From Meconema thalassinum (lineage: Eukaryota; Arthropoda; Insecta; Orthoptera; Tettigoniidae): 64,000 nucleotides of DNA. Made by a program: the position numbers and the translations under genes. A model generated the notes under the pieces. The model was not told the origin of the DNA. It ran no database searches and saw nothing but the letters and a program-made list of their open reading frames with translations. Below are positions 22,792 through 35,199 of this stretch, piece after piece; position 1 is the first letter of the stretch, and each line of letters starts with the position of its first letter. Location of the stretch: NCBI GenBank assembly GCA_946902985.2, contig OX336397.1, forward strand, positions 153,939,890 to 154,003,889, given 5' to 3'.

Positions 22792-23055
22792 GATGACATC
22801 GTCATCATTGCTGACACACCAGAGGATATTAATGGGTTTCTAAATGGTATGGACTCTGTATTGATGAAAATTATTAAATATAAAAATAGATTTTTGGACT
22901 GCCGTCGAAACAAACCAGAAACCCCTGTCGATGACGAATTGTCAGGTGAAAAGATAAAGGAAGTAGGTGACTTAATTTACTTAGGAAGCAAAACATGCAG
23001 TGATGGACCAAACAAAGAGGATAACTTTGATAATATTTAAGACAGTATCGTAATA
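22792..23055 (+). pseudogene. LINE reverse transcriptase fragment (RTE-like)
   Basis: The plus-strand frame reads 'DDIVIIADTPEDINGFLNGM' after the first Asp pair of motif C, and later 'KIKEVGDLIYLGSKTCSDG', the usual 'KYLG' region downstream of the RT active site. It stops at TAA (23038-23040), with both ends missing. Dead fragment. Confidence 0.78.
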
Positions 23056-24987
23056 TTGTATAACTCTGCGGAGTATAATGTGCATTTCAGCCTGCCTTAT
23101 AATAATTTGAATTCATTGCAACAACTGCTCGTAATAATTACGTAGTTTAATATTTAATCTTTATCTCAATATTCATTTGTTCAATTCACTCCTATAAATG
23201 TTCACTTGAAGAATGACTATCATTTAAAAATATTCCAAGTTCACTTCCCAATTTTACATAATGTTATCAAGTCCTCATATCACATGAGTACGGTCTTGAG
23301 CATGCTCTTCGCCCAGATTATCAATTCGCTTCCCGATAATCGAAATACTTTGCGTCCGCACTACCCAGGAACATCGAGTAACGCGTCTGAAATGATTCCT
23401 AACTAGCAATGAACAGCTTCACAATCTATATAAATTATTTTAATTAATTGGCTGTCGTCACCCACGTGACCTGGGTGGGGCGCGACTTCCCTCACCTCAC
23501 TTCTGTCCACGATTCATGTCCTGTGGGTTTGTGTAGTTGCCCCTAACATAAGCTTGCCGATACACGTGACTGTCTATGACTGGCGCGGCCTTTCCTCCAA
23601 ACACGTTTCTGCCAGTACGCCTAGACATTCTAGTATCGAATTTTGTGATTGGTTCGGCTTTTTCCTTGCGATTCAACTGACCTGTTCTCCCTACCAAACC
23701 TGTTTCTAGACACCAAATTTAACACAAAGTAGGCTTCATTCCCTGCACTGTCTCAAATGCAATTCTTAACAAAAAAATTGACTACAGTGCTTAAGACATT
23801 TATATGAACTCACGAAAAAAAATTATTTCTTAATTACAAATATATTTACCTGTCGGAATGGATCAGGAAAGAGAGGATATATATGCACATTGAAAACAAA
23901 AGAATACAGGACTCCGCGTTTATAATTGAGGAATATTGTTTGATTCGTTTTTCGGTCAAGAAACAGTATATTGTGTCCTAAAATTGTAATCAAATTATTC
24001 ATTTTATGTTTGATCATGGCCTTTCATCTACATAAATTCCACATATATCTTGTGCCCGTCTGTCCACCTGGGATGGACAGCCGACAACATGCGTTGCAAC
24101 ATGAGAACAGTGAGAGCACGAGGTCAGGTATCAGGGCGTCCTGGGTTATGCGGGCTAAAATATACAGCACTCTGTCCCCATGTTCCATGTAAAGGATTTT
24201 GCAAAGATGTAGTTGACAACACAGAACACAAAGTGAAAAACACAAATTAAAAGGAAAATGATTTCACACCTACCAACTAAGAAACAAGTATGAGAAAGTG
24301 GTCGAATATCACACGCACTTCCTGCAAAGTAACCTATCTTGCGAACAGCAAAGCATAATATCTAAAAGAATGAGCAGTGCATCTCAAAACAAAGGAAAGC
24401 AAGGTCGAAAAACTTGTTGAGAGCCTTTGTTCACTTTGACTATGGTGGGATAATTTCAATTGAGAATTCTACCCTTTAAAAACATCGATGCACTGTCATC
24501 TATATCAAGAAAAATGATTAATTATTGAAATTAAATTTCCCGTATTTCATTGGTCTTTCATAGATTATTTACATTAATTACATATTCGGATTATGTTTCA
24601 CACACTTATCATCCTCGGGAAAATTATTTACAAATCACGTTGAGGTTCAATTCAAATTTGATCAATTAAAAAAATATCTTGAATAGATTTTTTTCATAAT
24701 TCACTATTTGGGCAAGGCTTTCTGAATAGAACGTATTATTATACACCATAGTATAATATTCTGACACGTTGAAAAATATTTCACTATAAGAGTTATAAAA
24801 TAATTATTTAATTATTATAAACAATTTAATTATCACTTGAAAATTTTTAAACTGGATTTATCACTTACTCAACAGTGTGGGCTTAATTAATTCATAACAC
24901 TCTGAAGTTGATTAAGTCATTCCATGAACTGTTTATACCATTAAATGTGACGTAATATTACCATATCTTAAATCAATCTTTCGTAAT
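23056..24987. other. Unassigned AT-rich DNA
   Basis: No recognisable gene. A short Cys-containing frame around 24050-24250 has no features I can name and overlaps frames on the other strand. Confidence 0.3.
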
Positions 24988-25046
24988 GTTAGGGGCCGAC
25001 AACCTAGATGCTAGGCCCCTTCAAACAACAATTATCATCATCATGA
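24986..25046 (+). repeat. Short dispersed-repeat tail (hairpin plus ATC repeats)
   Basis: TTAGGGGCC and AGGCCCCT form an inverted repeat around GACAACCTAGATGCT, followed by TTCAAACAACAATTATCATC and further CATCATGAT. The design of a hairpin followed by a trinucleotide tail resembles the 3' end of a LINE or LINE-mobilised SINE. No body is visible upstream. Confidence 0.45.
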
Positions 25047-25960
25047 TTCATGATGACAAACATTACTTGGCGTGGAAGACTATTAGTTGGAATTGACCTA
25101 AATCTTACTCATCTGAAGCTTTATTTACAGCATTGCTACAACGGCTGCCTGTCCAATATATAAGTGGGTTCACCACCAAACCACCTGAGCCCACTCTCAG
25201 GAACCACTCATATTATAAACGATAGCATTAACACAAAATCCCTATATCCATCATTTATATTGTAATTTCAATTAGAATAATCAGCTTCACGTCCACAAAT
25301 AGCTTGAAGATTTCCTCCCTCACACCCATATAAATTAGTTATAAAACAAGATGTTCAGTAAAGAACATACAGCCTACTTTCTCCTAAATGCATGGGTATT
25401 GTTATAACTCTTTGTCCTTTTCAAGGAGTATGATTGAATGTTGGTTGTAGTAGCTTGTTGAAATACAACGTGCTATAGGGATATTAAACATGAATATGAG
25501 GTGCCCTTTGCTAGTGCTACCTCTGTACCAAATTTCGTTCAATTCGGTTTCACCGTGTTTGAATTGATAGGGGGAATCGATTTGCACACATACTTGGCCA
25601 CCATCTGCAAACTATTGGGCTGATGTTCTTGCAGTTTGGTCTGAATATGTTTCCCACATAAAGATATGGTGTTGCAAAATTTGGTAGAGACTAGATTATT
25701 AGGTTGGTCGTAATTACATTTTAGCTTTTAACATTTGGGTGGCCGCGATTACGTTTCCGTCAAGATAGCGGTGATATAAAACATGACACTGAGGTGCCCT
25801 TTGCTAGTGCTACCTCTGTACCAAATTTCGTTCCATTCGGTTTCACCGTGTTCGAATTGATAAGGGGAATCGATTTTCACACAAAGATGGCCGCCATCCG
25901 CAAAATATTAGGCTGATGACCTATTAGTTCGGTCAAAGGATGCTCCCTCCATAAAGGTAT

Positions 25961-26754
25961 CATCATCTTCTTTGCATTTTCCCACTTATGTGGGGTCTGC
26001 CTTCCTGCAATGTTTCCTCCACTTCGATCGATCCATAGCGTCTCGGGGGCGGAGCTTAGTGAGCCGCATGTCATCTCTCACCCTATCCAACCAGCGTGTT
26101 TGAGGTCGCCCTCGAGGTCGACGACCCTCCACATTTAGTTGAAGGGCAGTCTTAGCAACTGAGGTTTCACTGCTACGGAGCACATGTCCATACCACCGCA
26201 GACGTGATTCACGCATTTTCTCTGTGATTGGGGCAACCTTGAAATCCTTCCGCACGGCATCATTCCTAATATGGTCCAGTCGAGTCATACCATTGGACCA
26301 CCGCAACATCTTCATTTCCATTACATGAAGTGCCTGTTCGTGCTTCGATGTTGTAGGCCAGCATTCAGATCCATGAAGTGCCACTGGTCTGATCACTGTG
26401 CGATATACCTTAGATTTTAAATGTAATGGAATTTTCTTATCGCATAGGACTCCAGTAACTTGGCGCCATTTCATCCATGCGGCAGTGACTCTTGTTTTGA
26501 CATCAGGAATCGTGCTGCAGTCTGAGGTGATGCATGACCCAAGGTATTTGAATTGGGTCACTTTATTAAGTTGAACCTCACCAACAGTGATCGTGCCATC
26601 AGTTTGGTCACCGCATTCCAGGTATTCCGTTTTCTTCAGGTTCAATTTCATCCCAAATTGTTCAAGACGCATCTTCCACTCTTGTACTTGCTGTTCGAGG
26701 TGCCCACGGGTCTCGTTAGCTATCATGACATCATCCGCATATAATAATGTCCAT
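25961..26754 (-). mobile_element. 5'-truncated RTE-like LINE in a satellite unit
   Basis: The insertion is bounded by a 23-bp direct repeat (25938-25960 and 26755-26777) that belongs to the host repeat unit, so the junctions are exact. The minus strand starts at 'LLYADDVMIA' (RT motif C) and runs open to 25986, encoding the thumb and C-terminal region with 'FKYLGSCITSD', 'ESRLRWYGHVLRSSE' and 'EGRRPRGRPQTRWLDRVRDD'. The 3' end is a short GATGAT repeat. Length and truncation are typical of dead LINE inserts. The surviving frame is intact over about 256 codons, so the insertion is fairly young. Confidence 0.9.
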
Positions 26755-28744
26755 GGATGCTCCCTCCATAAAGGTATGTTGTTGCTAAATTTGCTAGAGA
26801 TGGGATGATTAGGCTAATCGTAATTTGATTTAAGCTTTGAACATTTGTGTGGCCGCCATTACGTTTCCGTCAAGATGGCGGCGATATAAAACATGACACT
26901 GAGGTGCCCTTTGCTAGTGCTACCTCTGTACCAAATTTCGTTCATTCGGTTCCAACGTGTTCGAATTAATAGGGGGAATCAATTTTGACATAAAGATGGC
27001 CGCCATCCGCAAACTATTAGGGTAATGGCCTATTAGATTGGTCAAAGGATGCTCCCTCCATAAAGGTATGTGGTTGCAAAGTTTGGTAGAGATCGGATGG
27101 TTATGTTAGTCGTAATTTGATTTAAGCTTTAAACATTTGTGTGGCCGCCATTACGTTTCTGTCAATATGGCGGCGATATAAATCATGACACTGAGATGCC
27201 CTTTGCTAGTGCTATCTCTGTACCAACTTTCGTTCCATTCGGTTTCACCGTGTTTGAATTAATAGGGGGAATCGATTTTGACACAAAGATGGCCGCCATC
27301 CGCAAACTATTAGGCGAATTACCTATTAGATCGGTCAAAGGATGCTCCCTCCATAAAGGTATGTAGTTGCAAAATTTGGTAGAGATCGGATGATTAGGTG
27401 AATCGTAATTTGATTTAAGCTTTGAACATTCGTGTGGCCGCCATTACGTTTCAGTCAAGATGGCGGCGATATAAAACATGACACTGAGGTGCTCTTTGCT
27501 AGTGCTACCTCTGTACCAAATTTCGTTCCATTCGGTTCCACCCTGTTCAAATTAATAGGGGGAATCAATTTTGACATAAAGATGGCCGCCACCCGCAAAC
27601 TATTAGGCTAATAACCTATTAGATTGGTCAAAGGATGCTCCCTCCAAAAAGGAATGTTGTTGCAAAGTTTGGTAGAGATCGGATGGTTATGTTAGTCGTA
27701 ATTTAACTTAAGCTTTGAACATTTGTGTGGCCGCTATTACGTTTCTGTCAAGATGGCGGCGATATAAAACATGACACTGAGGTGCCCTTTGCTAGTGCTA
27801 CCTCTGTACCAAATTTCGTTCATTCGGTTCCACCGTGTTCGAATTAATAGGGGGAATCAATTTTGACATAAAGATGGCCGCCATCCGCAAACTATTAGGC
27901 TAATAACCTATTAGATTGGTCAAAGGATGCTCCCTCCATAAAAGAATGTTGTTGCAAAGTTTGGTAGGGATCGAATAGTTATGTTAGTCGTAATTTAACT
28001 TAAGCTTTGAACATTTGTGTGGCCGCCATTACGTTTCTGTCATTATGGCGGCGATATAAAACATGACACTGAGATGCCCTTTGCTAGTGCTACCTCTGTA
28101 CCAAATTTCGTTCTATTCGGTTTCACCGTGTTTGAATTAATAGGGGGAATTGATTTTCACACAAAGATGGCCGCCATCCGCAAACTGTTAGGCTAATGAC
28201 CTAGTCATTTGGTCAAAGGATGCTTCCTCTATAAAGGTATGTTGTTGCAAAATTTGGTAGAGATCGGATGATTAGGTTAATCGTAATTTGATTTAAGCTT
28301 TGAACATTTGTGTGGCCGCCATTACGTTTCCGTCAAGATGGCGGCGATATAAAACATGACACTGAGGTGCCTTTTGTTAGTACTACCTCTGTACCAAATT
28401 TCGTTCAATTCGGTTGCACTGTGTTCGAATTAATAGGGGGAATCGATTTTCACACAAAGATGGCCGCCATCCGCAAACTATTACGCTGATGGCCTATTGG
28501 TTTGGTCAAAGGATGCTCCCCCCATAAAGGTATGGTTTTGCAAAATTAGGTAGAGATCGGATGATTTGGTTAGTCGTTATTTGATTTTACGTTTTGAACG
28601 TTTGAGTGGCCGCCATTCAGTTTTAGTAAAGATGGCGGCGATATAAAACATGACACAGAGGTGTCCTTTGCTAGTGCTACCTTTGTACCAAATTTCGTTC
28701 AATTCGCATTCACCGTGTTCGAATTGATAGGGGGGACCGACATT

Positions 28745-28862
28745 CAGAGTACACACACTCACACACACACAGACACACACACACACACACACAGACTCAC
28801 ACACACACATACACACACACAGACTCACACACACACATACACACACACAGACAGACACACTT
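28745..28862. repeat. (AC)n-rich microsatellite in element D
   Basis: Runs of ACAC broken by AG or AT steps extend over about 115 bp just before the 3' hairpin. The matching TG-rich and AC-rich frames on both strands are low complexity, not genes. Confidence 0.95.
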
Positions 28863-28926
28863 TTTTCGCCCTGTGTTGATCTCATAAGTCTACTTTCATT
28901 TTTTGCAAAAATCGAAAGTAGGCTAA

Positions 28927-31687
28927 TATCATCAACATTATTACTCAACAACATCAGAGTTGTCATTTTTTTAAAATACGTTTCAGTGTTTTCAAATTCA
29001 TAATAATAATTATTATTGTTACGTGCAAAGCACGTCCCAACCTTTTTAATATGCATCTCCTCTACATATTGTATTCCTGTCCCTTTAAAAGCGCCCGCCT
29101 AGATGGCTTGGTTTCGCTAATGAACTCGAGGTGGCAGCATCTATCGACCTTCTAGCCGGGGTTGTATCTTCGACCGCTAGAGTGCGTGAGTGGTGTCTTC
29201 TGACTCCGTCTAATCAAGACATATTTAAAAATGTAGTAATATACGTCCTTAAACAAAAGACTATATATACTTCATGCCGCCCAAATAATTATATAATATG
29301 CACATTGTTACTTGATGTGTCATTCTGTGATTGGACAATTACAATTAACATTAATGCACTGTGGCCTTTAACTTTGGATCTCCGCCATGTTGGCATCTAA
29401 TCAGTCTGTCGTCGAGAAAGCAAGAAGCCAGTTGCTCGTGAAAGGTGTAGCCGCTGCCCGGGGGCTTGCCCCCTGGCCTCCACGAAATATGGATCTATTC
29501 TTTAAAAAAGGAAAAGCCTGTGCTCCTAAGGCTACAATTTCGCCATTTCGCCTTGGAGATGAAGTGTGACACATTATCGCAACTTGCTGCAAACGAGTGC
29601 TTGTTACCAAAACGACGCATGTGTGGGGTTAGCCATTTTGAGGCAAATCTAGTGCCTTATAATATTTTTTAATTTGTGTGTTAATGATTTTGTTATTATT
29701 GTGTCTCCACAGAGAAGGACTTAAGGTACGTTGTATAAAATATTTATATTTATATATATTGTTATGGGATCTCCGATATCGACCTTATATTAATGTTTTA
29801 ATAATGTATTTGTTTCGCCTTGTAGGCCAAGGTTTTCTGTTTTATTAATGTTACATGATATGTAAAGTTTTTGTTTTCCTTCGTACCTTCCGGAGACACG
29901 TTGCAAGTTTATCTTACATTGTAGTTGATTATTTATTTAGTTTATTTTCATTGGTAATCTTAGGGATTCGCCTTTATTAATTTGCTTTACGATCCGTAGC
30001 ATTCTAAATTACCTCGTTGTAATTGTGTTAAGATGTAATCATTTCCTCCTTTCCTTTCTCTCTGGTGACGTTCTATTTTTTAAAGTAATTGTTTGCCGTG
30101 ATTCGGCTGGACATTGCAAGCATCTGTTTCGTGGCCATGTTGTTTTTTGTTTTGCCCAAGTGCATTCTGGTCTGGTGAGTGTAATTCTCTAGGCGTCGAG
30201 CGGGACACTCAAACGTGTTGTGGTGATAGATCAGTATGTTTTTTGTTATTCTTGTTGATTTACTTTGTGTTTTTGTGAGTGTTCCTGAGTATTTCTTCGT
30301 TATGAAGATTATGGATTTGTAAATTGATCCTATTTTAATTTTATTAATTTAATTTTAAATTTTTCGTTTCCTCGTGGCCTTGATGCCTGCATGTCGAGTC
30401 AGTTTTGCGTTCCTAGTGGTTTATCAAGCCCTTTCTCATTTTGTGATTCCTGTCTGCTGCCTTTCTTTCTTTGGGCTTTATTATATATATTTTTTTTAAA
30501 TTAAATGTTTTCTTTTTGCTCAGCAAACTACCATGTAAAGCCTTGTCTAGTTTTCTTAGGTAATTAACTTGTTTTGGCCTTAAGCCAATGTCCATCACCA
30601 GAGAGATTTTTTTTGGGCAGTAATAGTCTTTTATTTTATTTTATTTTTGTGGCTGAAGGATTTTATTAATTTTTATTTTCTTGGCCCCTTTTGGTAGTTA
30701 TATATTATTTTAAATACTAAGCAACTGTTGTGGCATCATTTCGTCGGTAGCAGTTCTGTTTGTTATCGGAGGGGATTTTCTGTAGACGAACCTGTGGGTC
30801 TTCTCCTTCTCCTTCTCCACCTTCTTCCTCCTTAAGGTGTTCGTCTGTTGGGGCATGTCATCTGGCGGCGATTTTGCAGTTAGCGATGCGGACCTCTAAA
30901 GACAGGTAAGTAGGCCCATCCGACCCACCCAGCGGCCGGCGTAGCAATTATCATCTAGGTAAAATTAATTTAATTTTTCAGTGTTATTACAGTGTTTACT
31001 CCAGAGTGTTAGTTAATCCTGCTGCCTCGAAAAAAATACGGTAATGCTTCCCATATGATTAAATCGATATATGACGAAGTATAAGAGATGTTAGCATTGC
31101 CTCACCTTCCAGTTCAAACGTAAAATTCAAGCATAGTCGATGACTATAACTTAAAGTATTGCTCGATGTGCGAGATGATAGAAAAGAAAATCATGGCCTT
31201 AATTTCAAACTACAAAATAAATTATAAAGCTGGCAGGTCATCTTGCGGTCCATCATGTATAAAGTGTCCCGGCACCACGAATCCTCTGGAAACTCCGTAC
31301 TCCGGAAAGTCCTGTCCAAGCATAAGCTTGACGCTGGATTCACAGGCATTGCAGTGCGCCGGGAATGGCGTCGCTCCCTTTCTTCCATTATGGTCAAGCC
31401 TCTAGCCTCTCATCATCTTACAGTTGTTTCTTTGTATAGGCAACTCTGGAAGAAGTATGGCTGCAAATCTTTATATTTCTTACAGTTGGTCATCGACATA
31501 ATGTTCCGTTTCACTGGTCCCATGATTGTCCAATTTTATTATGTTTACATGGCAATGAATGGTGTTGCAGGTGAACGATTGACTTTAAATTTGATTTCTA
31601 GGTCCAGTATAGCAACTGTTTATCTTACGATCATGATCGTTAAGTTCACAGGTATTTGTTTTAAGTTCGAAACGTTGTATTTGATCA
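28927..31687. other. Unassigned DNA with a candidate splice donor
   Basis: The left part (29040-29700) is locally GC-richer with several CpGs; an exon-like GAC|AG..GTAAGT donor is at about 30900-30908 (AAAGACAG then GTAAGTAG). This could be a host promoter and untranslated first exon, but no coding exon is recognisable. A plus-strand frame at 31243-31698 is 151 codons long without family features I can name, apart from an LYR tripeptide that may be chance. Confidence 0.3.
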
Positions 31688-33196
31688 GAAACAAGTAGTT
31701 CCGTGAAGAACTATACAGCCTATTTTCATATATCCTACTTATGTTAATTGCCACTATTTAACATACACAATTTCAGTTTGATTGGTGTAATAGATTCGTA
31801 GATATTGAGAACCGACTAAATATTTTGGATGGTCGCCATGTTGGATTTTATATATGTAGGTCCTAGAGTTATGTACTGTTACATGCAGATTATTGTGAAC
31901 GTGTAGTATTCAAACTTCAATCGCAAAATTAGGACACAAGAAAAAACAAGGAGATTTAAAATATTTTCACAGCTGCCATCTTGAGGTTATGGAAACAATT
32001 GAAATAAATTAGATGCCAGTGGATTAACATTCGGATAAAGATTTACTGTACCAAGTTTCACTGCACGCGGATGGTTAAATTGCGAGAAACGTCCATGTGA
32101 ATATTTATAATTCGCGTCACCGCCATGTTGGATTTGTGATCACCAGGTTATTTAAAGTCCTATAGGTGAACTTAAGTTCATAGCCCCTATAAACATTAAA
32201 AAATGCAGTTTGATTGCTAAAATAGATTCGTAGTTATTCAGTATCGTCTAAATATTTCGGATGGTCGCCATGTTGGATTGTTAAATGTATAGGCCATAGA
32301 GTCATGTACCATTAAAGGAAAATTATTGCGTAGGTTCATTATTCAAACTTTCACTTCGATCGCATGATTACATCACAAGAAATAAAAACTTAATTTTAAA
32401 ATTCGCACTGCCGCCATCTTGAGGTTATGTAAACAATTGAACTAAATTAGATACCAGTGGATTACAATGTGTGTAAATATTTCCTGTACCAGGTTTCAGT
32501 GCGCTTGGAACATTAAATCGCGAGAAAGGTCTATTTAAAATGTTCAAATTCGCTTGGCCGCCATGTTCGTTTTGTAGTTAACCGGTTTTTGAAAATCTTA
32601 TAGATGGACTTCCAGTAGTGCCCTTTATCTCAGTACAAAATTTTAGGGAGATACCGCTAATAGTTTCAGAGATATAGAATGCCGGTGAAATATTTCGCAC
32701 ATCCGCCATCTTGTGATTATGTAAACAATTGAACGAAGTTAGATGTCGGTGCATTACAATGTATATAAACATATACTGTACCAAGTTTCATTGCGTTTGG
32801 TTGGTCAAATCGCGAGAAACGTCTATTTAAAGTCGCAAATTTGCATGGCCGCCATGTTGGTTTTGTAGTTACCAGGTTTTCAAAAGTCACATAAGTGAAC
32901 TTATAGTAGTTCCCTCTATCACCATAGAAAATGTCAGGGTAATATCGGTAATAGTTTCGGAGATATTGAATGCTGGTGAAATATTTCGCACAGCCGCCAT
33001 GTTGGATTGGTGAGTCGTAACAAAATTTGAAGGGCACAGTCGAAGTCGCCGGGAATAGTGATATGAACTTACCGAGTTTCATTGAAATCGCTCCTACCGT
33101 TTAGATTTTATTAGGGGGGGACACACACACGAATCACACACACACGGACAAAAGGTGATCTCATAAGCCTATTTTTTCAAAATTGAAAATAGGCTA
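31688..33196 (+). mobile_element. Helentron-like element E
   Basis: The 5' end reads ACAAGTAGTTCCGTGAAGAA, then CTATACAGCCTATTTTCAT. The 3' end has TTATTAGGGGGGGACACACA, a short AC tract, GGACAAAAGGTGATCTCATA, and the hairpin arms AGCCTATTTT and AAAATAGGCT, ending TAA. Internal units (291 bp where complete; for example AACAATT at 32432 and 32723) each carry GCCGCCATNTTG motifs and TACCAAGTTTCA. It looks complete and uninterrupted, so it is the best reference copy for this family here. Confidence 0.87.
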
Positions 33197-33959
33197 AAAA
33201 TATGCCTGATTGCTTTCAAGTCCCAACATGTCAAGTCAAGTACTGACCTCTTCTTTAGGTCCACATTAACTATAGTCAGATTGAAATATCCTTGATATTA
33301 TGTGCAATATCCACATTTTCAGAATTTGTCCGCTTATTTGTGAAGCGTAGTCTCACAATTGGTTAATAGTGCCACAAATATTGTCTTCTGCATTCACAGA
33401 GAAATAACAAAGTTAATGTTAACGTACCTTTCACTTTTGGAGCACAATTTATGTCAGCTAACAAGTTTGGAATATAATCCAACGCACAATCACTCTCGGC
33501 ACTATCACAGCTTTAAAACATCGCGACACTATCACAGTTCCAAAACATCGCGGCACATTTGAGCATAATAACGTGGTGTATAGCCAATCGTCGTGTATCC
33601 CCACCAGCACGAGCCTCACTGGGGTACTATTCATCTGTCTAGTCTGCCCTGGGCTTCAATTTATATAGTCGCAGAATGTCAAGAGTCGATATTACGTAAT
33701 GGCATTAAGTAATGTTATTCTGGAAAGTGGCTTGAAGATGTAGACTTATTCACTATCCAATAAACATCTGTACTTATTGTCGTATTCTTCAGATATTGTA
33801 TTTGTAACGTGCGCATACCAGCATTGGTTCAGGACCGCGCTCTGTTTAAATTCTACTTGGCAAGCAGTGTGTCGCTGTCTGCGCGGAATTCAAACATCGA
33901 CTCGCGCCAGCCATAATGCCAAGTCTCATCAGGGCACAATATATATAAGCAGTAGGAGA
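33197..33959. other. Unassigned DNA with a small duplication
   Basis: A 28-bp motif containing CACTATCACAG and AAAACATCGCG is repeated at 33498-33550. No gene recognised. Confidence 0.4.
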
Positions 33960-35010
33960 GCATGGGGGGAAATGACCCATACACAGTTTTTGGACGTGAG
34001 TGTACCTGTAACTTACGTGTGCGCATGTGACTGGACTTGGCGTTCGGTTTTTTGTCGATATCTCGCCTACGAATGATCGGATTTTGATGTGTGTGGTGTC
34101 AAATGGCTTGTTTTGAAGCCCTCTTTGTACGAATGTGTGGTTTATATTTTTTAACATTTTTTTTTTTTTCAAAAAGTTGAATTATGAAAATAGTAATTAT
34201 TGAAAAAACTGTGAATCGTAGAAAGCCCTATGTAGACTTAAACAAAAGCTTGTCATTTGTTCTTTTGAGAATAGCAGAGATGTGGCTAAAATTTTATTCA
34301 TAGGGCCTAACTACATGAGGGTTCAATTTTATTCATCCATGAGTTGACTTGACGTTGCGACATGTGACTATGCGTAAGATGTTGGCGGGCTTTTTCAAAC
34401 TAATGATTGGTTAAGGGATGACTGTGATGAGCGTGTGGGAGGGGTGGCATGGGGGGTTGAACTTTAAAACCACTTGGCTAGTTGTGAGCGCCTGGCTGTG
34501 AACTCATGGTGGGGGATTTGTGATATATGAGGTATGAAATTACGTGACATGATGCGTCTTTTTTGAATGTATTAATTATTTAAAAAAATTGCCAATGACA
34601 CATTTTGAAAGAAAAAAATAATACTTTTTTCACTCTTTTTAAAATTTTATTTATTAGTTAATGAATGAATGATTGATATAATGTTTTATTAACCATGTAT
34701 TTTTTTAAATTTTGACAAAGGGCCTAACATCACTTTTGTTATCAGTTTCTAATCCCATGATGGGATTTTGACCTATGAGAGCTCTTTATAAAATGTATTT
34801 AAATATTATTTAAGAGTGGTAGTAGAGAGAGAGAGAGAGAGAAAGAGAGACGATACTCGTGGTGTGTAGGTGTTTAAACAACAAGCATGTGGCTGGCCAC
34901 GGTGGCTATGCTTGCAAATGCACTAATCGATATTTCACGGACCATACATCGCAGAGGCTTATGTGATGGTTTGTGAAAACACGATTGTGAGGATGGCCGC
35001 CGAGCCACAG
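33960..35010. repeat. Polinton-like terminal region, relic 2
   Basis: Blocks match the region just left of the large Polinton. GATATCTCGCCTACGAATGA with CGGATTTTGA corresponds to 56165-56195 (GATATCTCGCTAACCAATGG, CGGATTTGAA). ACAAAGGGCCTAAC at 34716 corresponds to 56853. GAGAGACGATAC and GGCCACGGTGGC at 34846-34905 correspond to 56936-56990. Order is the same in both. A GA-rich run lies at 34826-34852. This indicates a second, older Polinton terminus facing right. Confidence 0.65.
34826..34850. repeat. (GA)n microsatellite
   Basis: A GAGAGA run of about 24 bp lies inside the Polinton-like terminal region; the corresponding position of the other copy has only GAGAGA. Confidence 0.9.
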
Positions 35011-35199
35011 GACGTGGCATTAACAGGGTATGGATGGGAAATTGGAAACGCGGAACATTGACATTAATAGTTGGGGCATGAGGATAACAAGTAATAAAAA
35101 GGAAAGGAAACAGGGTGTACCCAAACACAATTTTTTATTTATTTATGTAATCAAAGTACTTTTTACAATCGTTACATACATACAACTTTTTTCTTTACC

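Larger units (their letters stand above)
25346..28926 (+). mobile_element. Helentron-like element D with 293-bp units
   Basis: The 5' end has ACAAGATGTTCAGTAAAGAA, CATACAGCCTACTTTC. The 3' end has an AC-rich tract (28748-28860), GATCTCATAAG and a hairpin with arms AGTCTACTTTC and GAAAGTAGGCT, ending TAA. The interior is a tandem array with a 293-bp period; TGACACTGAG starts fall at 25785, 26895 (after a LINE), 27187, 27480, 27773, 28065, 28358 and 28652. Each unit has AAGATGGCGGCGATATAAAA and AAGATGGCCGCCATCC. A LINE fragment at 25961-26754 interrupts it. No protein of its own. Confidence 0.85.

Noticed and set aside
24050..24250. Small Cys-rich peptide gene
   Set aside because: Six cysteines in 66 codons without a signal peptide or known spacing; overlapping open frames on both strands suggest chance.
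28577..28879. Frames rich in Thr-His or Cys-Val in the AC tract of element D
   Set aside because: They are translations of a simple dinucleotide repeat on either strand, with no other protein character.
31243..31698. Mitochondrial LYR-motif protein exon
   Set aside because: Only an LYR tripeptide plus a few basic residues; no family-wide pattern, no convincing splice sites, and the frame runs into transposon-flanking DNA.
34874..35128. 84-codon minus-strand frame
   Set aside because: It lies on Polinton-like terminal sequence shared with 56.9-57.1 kb, where no corresponding frame exists.
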